Shown: piece after piece, positions 28,616 to 32,575 of the stretch
Layout: each line of letters starts with the position of its first letter
How positions within the stretch are numbered: position 1 is the first letter of the stretch
NCBI GenBank assembly: GCA_949288715.1
Contig: CASELH010000030.1
Coordinates: forward strand, 1 to 32,575
Length of the DNA: 32,575 nt
Direction of reading: 5' to 3'
From: an uncultured Bacteroides sp.
GTDB taxonomy: Bacteria > Bacteroidota > Bacteroidia > Bacteroidales > Bacteroidaceae
Made by a program: the position numbers and the translations under genes
The notes under the pieces: model-generated
Databases searched by the model: none
What the model was told of the DNA's origin: nothing
What the model saw: the letters and a program-made list of their open reading frames with translations, nothing else

Positions 28616-28648
28616 AAATGAAGAATGAAGAATGAAGAATGAAGAATT
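28616..28648. repeat. 7-nt tandem repeat (AATGAAG)4 upstream of cysS
   Basis: Four nearly perfect AATGAAG heptads (28617-28644) are followed by AATT. It is the most regular of the heptad arrays in this window. It overlaps the expected -33 region of the cysS promoter. Confidence 0.75.
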
Positions 28649-28772
28649 GTGCGTTTGCAGCCATGTTTTCTTCCCCGCCCGATGCCCGCCTCGCGGGAAA
28701 GCTCCCTGGAAGTGCATCAGCCCAGGCCCGAGGAGGCAGGCCATGGCATGCATGGCCGCCTTTGTCAACATC

Positions 28773-28894
28773 TCCTACCCACCCTGTTTATATTTCCTAC
28801 GACCCCGCTTCGGTCCATAGAGCCGGGGCCGGAGCGAAGCAGTACCGAATGGGGTACGACTGGGGTAGGTGGTTGGTACGGAAAGGGTAGGTTT
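28773..28894. repeat. Inverted 11-nt periodic repeat arms with central hairpin
   Basis: Right arm: GGGGTACGACT, GGGGTAGGTGG, TTGGTACGGAA, AGGGTAGGTTT (28851-28894). Left arm: TCCTACCCACC at 28773 and TCCTACGACCC at 28795, exactly 22 bases apart on the opposite sense. A GC-rich centre has GCTTCGG near 28807 and CCGGAGCGAAGC near 28829. The gap from 28565 to 29157 holds no convincing gene; its short ORFs are low-quality. Confidence 0.55.
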
Positions 28895-29083
28895 TTGCAG
28901 GGTAATGCATTGAGTGTGAGTGTGGTAGAGTGGTGTCATGTGTAAGGATATTTCTGCTTTCGAAAATATCGATGTAAGGTTTTCTGCCTGCGGGTGTAAG
29001 GATGCTTTGACGAAGGGGCGGGAGGGGGATGTGTTTCTTTCCTTTTCGGTAGGTGAAAAAACGTTTATTCCGTCCGGGGCGGC

Positions 29084-29114
29084 TTGCTTATTCGGGGGGA
29101 ATGCGGTAACTTTA
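29084..29114 (+). promoter_or_regulatory. Candidate promoter of the pyrophosphatase gene
   Basis: TTGC (29084-29087), 19 bp, then TAACTTTA (29107-29114) match the consensus with one or two deviations, about 45 bases before the ATG. Confidence 0.4.
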
Positions 29115-29157
29115 GGCAATTTTCAACCTTACGCTAATTTAATACCTATTGGATGCT

Positions 29158-31359
29158 ATGGAGCAGATTCTTTTCTGGCTGGTGCCGGTGTCTTCCGTGC
29201 TGGCATTGGGCTTTGCCTGGTACTTCTACAGGCAGATGATGACGGAGAGTGAGGGTACGCCTCAGATGATGAAAATCGCCGCCGCCGTACGCAAGGGGGC
29301 GATGTCTTACCTGAAACAACAGTACAAGATTGTGGGCCTGGTGTTCCTGGGGCTGGTGGTGATGTTTTCCATCATGGCCTATGGCTTCGGGGTGCAGAAT
29401 TCGTGGGTGCCGGTGGCTTTCCTCACGGGGGGCTTCTTCTCGGGGCTGGCGGGTTACCTGGGCATGAAGACGGCTACTTATGCGTCGGCGCGCACGGCCA
29501 ATGCCGCACGCAATTCCTTGAACGCGGGGCTGCGCATTGCCTTTCGCAGCGGGGCGGTGATGGGCCTGGTGGTCGTGGGGCTGGGCTTGCTGGACATCTC
29601 CTTCTGGTACCTGCTGCTCAATGCGGTGATTCCCGAAGACGCGCTGTCGCCTACACATAAGCTTTGCATCATTACCACCACGATGCTTACCTTCGGCATG
29701 GGTGCTTCGACGCAGGCACTGTTTGCCCGCGTGGGCGGAGGCATCTACACCAAGGCGGCCGACGTGGGCGCTGACCTGGTGGGCAAGGTGGAGGCGGGCA
29801 TCCCCGAGGACGACCCGCGAAACCCGGCCACCATTGCCGACAATGTGGGTGACAATGTGGGCGACGTGGCCGGCATGGGCGCCGACTTGTATGAGAGCTA
29901 TTGCGGCTCCATCCTCTCCACGGCGGCACTGGGGGCGTCGGCCTTTATGCTGACGGGCGACACGTTGATGCAGTTCAAGGCGGTGATTGCGCCCATGCTG
30001 ATAGCGGCGGTGGGCATCTTGCTGTCCATTGCCGGCATCTTTGCCGTGCGCACCAAGGAGGGGGCTTCCATGAAGAACCTGCTGGCGGCGTTGTCGCGCG
30101 GCACCAACTTGAGTTCCATTCTGATTATTGCCGCTACGTTCCTCATCCTGTGGTTGCTGGGGCTGGACAACTGGCAGGGCATCGCCGTGTCGGTAGTCGT
30201 AGGGCTGCTGGTGGGCGTCATCATCGGGCGGTCTACGGAGTACTACACCTCGCAGTCCTACAAGCCTACGCAGCGGCTCAGCGAGAGCGGCAAGACGGGG
30301 CCGGCCACGGTCATCATTTCGGGCATCGGGCTGGGCATGTTGTCCACGGCCATACCGGTCATTACGGTGGTAGTGGGGGTAATGCTTTCTTATATGTTTG
30401 CCGCAGGCTTCGACATAGCCAACGTGGGCATGGGCCTTTATGGCATAGGCATCGCGGCGGTGGGCATGCTGTCCACGCTGGGTATCACGCTGGCCACCGA
30501 CGCTTACGGCCCCATAGCCGACAATGCCGGGGGCAATGCCGAGATGTCCGGTTTGGGCGAGGAAGTGCGTAAGCGCACCGATGCGCTCGACTCATTAGGC
30601 AACACCACCGCAGCTACGGGTAAGGGTTTTGCCATTGGTTCGGCGGCCCTCACCGGGTTGGCACTGCTGGCTTCGTATGTAGAGGAGATTCGCATAGGCC
30701 TGACGCGCATAGGTACCGAGGTGCTGCAAGTGGGCGGCGAGACGGTTGCCGTGGCAGAGGCCACCTTCTTCGACTTCATGCACCACTACGACGTGACGCT
30801 GATGAACCCCACGGTGCTGTCGGGCATGTTCATTGGCTCTATGATGACGTTCCTGTTCTGCGGCCTGACGATGAACGCCGTGGGCCGGGCGGCTGCGCGC
30901 ATGGTGGCCGAGGTGCGCCGCCAGTTCCGCGAGATAAAGGGCATACTGACGGGCGAGACAGAGCCCGACTATGAACGTTGCGTGGCTATCTCCACCAAGG
31001 GCGCGCAGCGCGAGATGGTGGTGCCGTCGCTGCTGGCCATCATTGCGCCGGTGGTGACGGGACTGGTGTTCGGCGTGCCCGGCGTGCTGGGCCTGCTGAT
31101 TGGCGGACTGAGCACGGGGTTCGTGCTGGCTATCTTCATGGCCAATGCCGGCGGCGCGTGGGACAATGCGAAGAAGTATGTCGAGGAGGGTAACTTCGGC
31201 GGCAAGGGCAGCGAGGTGCACAAGGCCACCGTGGTGGGCGACACCGTGGGCGACCCCTTCAAGGACACCTCCGGTCCCAGCCTGAATATCCTCATCAAGC
31301 TGATGAGCATGGTGGCCATCGTGATGGCGGGGCTCACCGTGGCATGGAGCTTGTTCTGA
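29158..31359 (+). CDS. hppA: Membrane-bound ion-pumping pyrophosphatase
   Basis: The protein has 733 residues from the ATG at 29158; a TTG three codons upstream is less likely. It is an integral inner-membrane enzyme with about 16 helices that hydrolyses pyrophosphate and pumps H+ or Na+. The substrate-binding signatures are present: [20 protein letters not shown] followed by [18 protein letters not shown] (about residues 202-244), DNAGGNAEM (about 456-464) and [16 protein letters not shown] near the C-terminus. The segment [10 protein letters not shown] (about 481-490) has alanine rather than lysine, which by known family rules indicates the K+-dependent class. Relatives in Bacteroides include pumps that move both Na+ and H+. 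The stop is 10 bp from the stop of the convergent LysO gene. Confidence 0.96.
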   Translation: MEQILFWLVPVSSVLALGFAWYFYRQMMTESEGTPQMMKIAAAVRKGAMSYLKQQYKIVGLVFLGLVVMFSIMAYGFGVQNSWVPVAFLTGGFFSGLAGYLGMKTATYASARTANAARNSLNAGLRIAFRSGAVMGLVVVGLGLLDISFWYLLLNAVIPEDALSPTHKLCIITTTMLTFGMGASTQALFARVGGGIYTKAADVGADLVGKVEAGIPEDDPRNPATIADNVGDNVGDVAGMGADLYESYCGSILSTAALGASAFMLTGDTLMQFKAVIAPMLIAAVGILLSIAGIFAVRTKEGASMKNLLAALSRGTNLSSILIIAATFLILWLLGLDNWQGIAVSVVVGLLVGVIIGRSTEYYTSQSYKPTQRLSESGKTGPATVIISGIGLGMLSTAIPVITVVVGVMLSYMFAAGFDIANVGMGLYGIGIAAVGMLSTLGITLATDAYGPIADNAGGNAEMSGLGEEVRKRTDALDSLGNTTAATGKGFAIGSAALTGLALLASYVEEIRIGLTRIGTEVLQVGGETVAVAEATFFDFMHHYDVTLMNPTVLSGMFIGSMMTFLFCGLTMNAVGRAAARMVAEVRRQFREIKGILTGETEPDYERCVAISTKGAQREMVVPSLLAIIAPVVTGLVFGVPGVLGLLIGGLSTGFVLAIFMANAGGAWDNAKKYVEEGNFGGKGSEVHKATVVGDTVGDPFKDTSGPSLNILIKLMSMVAIVMAGLTVAWSLF

Positions 31360-31369
31360 GGCTGAAGTC

Positions 31370-31969
31370 TTAAAGAGAGCACCACAGTGTGACAAGGAAA
31401 GGCACGCTGAAGTCGACGATAAATCCGTGGAATATGGACACCACCACAAATTGTTGCCCCGACGTGCGGGTAATGATGGGCAGGGTGGTGTCCATTGTTG
31501 TTGCGCCCCCGGCGGAGATGGGGGCCAGCGGGCCGAACCACCGCGCCAGCAAGGGGGCGCAGAGCAGGGTGATGATTTCGCGGCAGATGTTGGCCAGCAG
31601 AGCCACGGTGCCCAGTTCCGCCCCGCGGTACTCTGTGATGAAGATGCTGGACAGCGAGTAGTAGCCGAAGCCCGAGCCCACCGCCAGGCAGTCGGCCACC
31701 GTGCGCCCTTGCAGCAGCAGGCCTATGACGGCCGTGCCTGCCAGCGTGCCCCCGATGGTGGCCACGGGCAGCAGCGCAAGGCGGGGCGACAGGGCGCGGA
31801 AGCTGGACAGCGTCTGCGGGTCGCTCCCCACGCTGATGCCCACGCAGAACATCAGCGCGCAGAGGGCGTAGAAGCTCACGTCCGTCCCCTGGAGGTCGGG
31901 CAGCACGTCGGCCAGTCCGCAGGCCACGCCCAAGGCAAAGAAGCCCACAATGATGAGGCTGCCCTTCAC
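31370..31969 (-). CDS. LysO-family lysine exporter, C-terminal subunit
   Basis: The protein has 199 residues from a GTG at 31969; an in-frame ATG at 32005 would overlap the upstream gene by 40 bp. The GTG overlaps the upstream stop as GTGA and has GGAGG six bases before it, a clear sign of translational coupling. Several transmembrane helices are visible ([32 protein letters not shown]). The segments [29 protein letters not shown] and [13 protein letters not shown] match the LysO (YbjE) family. With the preceding gene it reconstitutes a whole LysO, an inner-membrane lysine exporter in E. coli. Confidence 0.85.
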   Translation of the reverse strand: MKGSLIIVGFFALGVACGLADVLPDLQGTDVSFYALCALMFCVGISVGSDPQTLSSFRALSPRLALLPVATIGGTLAGTAVIGLLLQGRTVADCLAVGSGFGYYSLSSIFITEYRGAELGTVALLANICREIITLLCAPLLARWFGPLAPISAGGATTMDTTLPIITRTSGQQFVVVSIFHGFIVDFSVPFLVTLWCSL

Positions 31970-32244
31970 CGCCGGCCTCCTTTCTGCTGCTGCACCCGTC
32001 TCCACAGCCCCCAGGCGGCCAGCACGCTGCCCAAGGTGCCCGCAGCGGCCAGCAGCAGGGCCTCGGCCCCGAGGGTGTGCAGGGCGGAGATGATGCGCTC
32101 GTCACTGCCCACCTCCACGCCCAGCAGGAACAGCAAGGCCCAGATGAGCACGGTGATGACGGGCTGCACGCGCAGCTTCAGCCGGCGGCGCAGCAGCAAC
32201 CCGGCGGCCAGGCCGGCCAGCATGAGTAGGATGACGGTGAACAT
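31966..32244 (-). CDS. LysO-family lysine exporter, N-terminal subunit
   Basis: The protein has 92 residues with three predicted helices ([37 protein letters not shown] and [19 protein letters not shown]). It corresponds to the N-terminal part of LysO, with the conserved [13 protein letters not shown] stretch. It is translated just before the C-terminal subunit. The clean stop-start overlap and Shine-Dalgarno sequence indicate a true two-gene form rather than a frameshift. Confidence 0.82.
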   Translation of the reverse strand: MFTVILLMLAGLAAGLLLRRRLKLRVQPVITVLIWALLFLLGVEVGSDERIISALHTLGAEALLLAAAGTLGSVLAAWGLWRRVQQQKGGRR

Positions 32245-32270
32245 GTTGTGCTATTTGTTTTTCTGGCGTG

Positions 32271-32278
32271 CAAAGGTA
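32271..32278 (-). promoter_or_regulatory. -7 element of the LysO operon
   Basis: On the minus strand TACCTTTG followed by CA fits TAnnTTTG, 26 bases before the ATG at 32244. A CTTG lies about 18 bp further upstream as a weak -33 box. Confidence 0.5.
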
Positions 32279-32324
32279 AGGCTTTTTCCGGTTTGGCAAG
32301 CGTTTGATTGTCTTGTATATAGTT

Positions 32325-32339
32325 TTGGCACACCTTCAA
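32325..32339. repeat. Single copy of the GGTGTGTCAAA-type repeat end
   Basis: TTTTGGCACACCTTC is, on the minus strand, GAAGGTGTGCCAAAA. This differs by one or two bases from the arms of the palindromes at 12142-12289 and 12412-12495. No partner arm is visible within the window. Confidence 0.4.
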
Positions 32340-32461
32340 TTCGTAAATAGTATTTTGGCCGTCCTCTTTGATGTGATTTTATGTCGTTGAAACCCGTATG
32401 TTGAAGTGTCTTCTACTGACATACCTAGACACATTTAGAAACAAATAAATGTGTAACTAAT

Positions 32462-32575
32462 ATGTCGAAAGAACGGAAAGTATTCAGTGAAGAATTCAAG
32501 TTGTCGGTAATTCGCGACTATTACAGCAGCGGGATGAGTAAAGGCGCCTGTCGGCGCAAATATGGATTGAGCAGC
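32462..32575 (+). mobile_element. Insertion sequence transposase, 5' end only (OrfA-like)
   Basis: The first 38 codons are present and run off the window. KVFSEEFKLSVIRDYYSSGM followed by SKGACRRKYGLSS is a typical HTH_Tnp_1 DNA-binding start of IS3-type OrfA proteins. An 8-bp inverted repeat (ACACATTT at 32429-32436 against 32447-32454) lies just upstream. The left end of the element is probably between 32325 and 32430 but is not defined here. Confidence 0.75.

Noticed and set aside
27086-28621. 511-codon plus-strand frame opposite cysS
   Set aside because: cysS has all its class I motifs on the other strand; this frame has no motif of its own.
28616-28648. CRISPR-like array suggested by regular repeats
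   Set aside because: The period is 7 bases with no spacers; a CRISPR array needs repeats of about 25-40 bases with unique spacers, and no cas gene is present.
28775-29119. Possible 114-codon minus-strand gene in the gap before the pyrophosphatase gene
   Set aside because: It crosses the 11-nt repeat arms and the predicted promoter, and it has no domain, signal peptide or good ribosome site.
31966-32005. Frameshift in lysO producing two fragments
   Set aside because: A stop-start GTGA overlap with a Shine-Dalgarno sequence explains the pair better than an error.

Overview
The window looks like a chromosomal segment of a Bacteroides-type gut bacterium (Bacteroides/Phocaeicola group, Bacteroidales). 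The evidence is a hybrid two-component regulator beside a SusC/SusD pair, lipoprotein signals on most exported proteins, Bacteroidota-specific families (DUF6266, six-bladed beta-propeller lipoprotein), and recurring promoter matches of the form TTTG-N19-TAnnTTTG in place of the E. coli -35/-10 boxes. No tRNA or rRNA gene was seen.

Layout. Positions 1-363 are non-coding and densely palindromic. Positions 364-12133 are a compact polysaccharide utilization locus: an HTCS sensor/regulator on the minus strand, then divergently an exported AGE-family (cellobiose/mannobiose 2-epimerase-like) epimerase, SusC, SusD and a lipoprotein GH5 glycosidase. A strong RNA hairpin lies between susD and the GH5 gene. 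Positions 12134-12516 hold three nested palindromes built around a GGTGTGTCAAA motif. Positions 12517-19563 (minus) form an apparent four-gene operon: membrane fusion protein, RND pump, outer membrane factor and an LpxA-family acyltransferase. A palindromic operator candidate overlaps its predicted transcription start. Next come a lone DUF6266 gene, a decayed fragment resembling a HlyD C-terminus, and a six-bladed beta-propeller lipoprotein, all on the minus strand.

Positions 22449-23573 are the most interesting part. An Abi_2/HEPN protein is preceded by a near-consensus promoter and a compact hairpin plus U-tract that ends 8 bases before the start codon. This looks like a small RNA or attenuator paired with an abortive-infection ribonuclease. 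Positions 23732-26480 hold a Big_5 lipoprotein and an overlapping DUF3108 protein. Then follow a PaaI-type thioesterase and cysS (minus), a membrane pyrophosphatase (plus), a LysO exporter split into two translationally coupled genes (minus), and the first 38 codons of an IS transposase cut by the window end.

A second theme is intergenic structure. Five gaps carry degenerate 7-nt periodic repeats, several arranged as inverted arms. Two gaps carry 11-nt periodic repeats with a shared GGTA core. The leading gap has two inverted copies of a hairpin whose loop is conserved while its stem bases co-vary. These assignments come from reading the sequence only; no database search was run.
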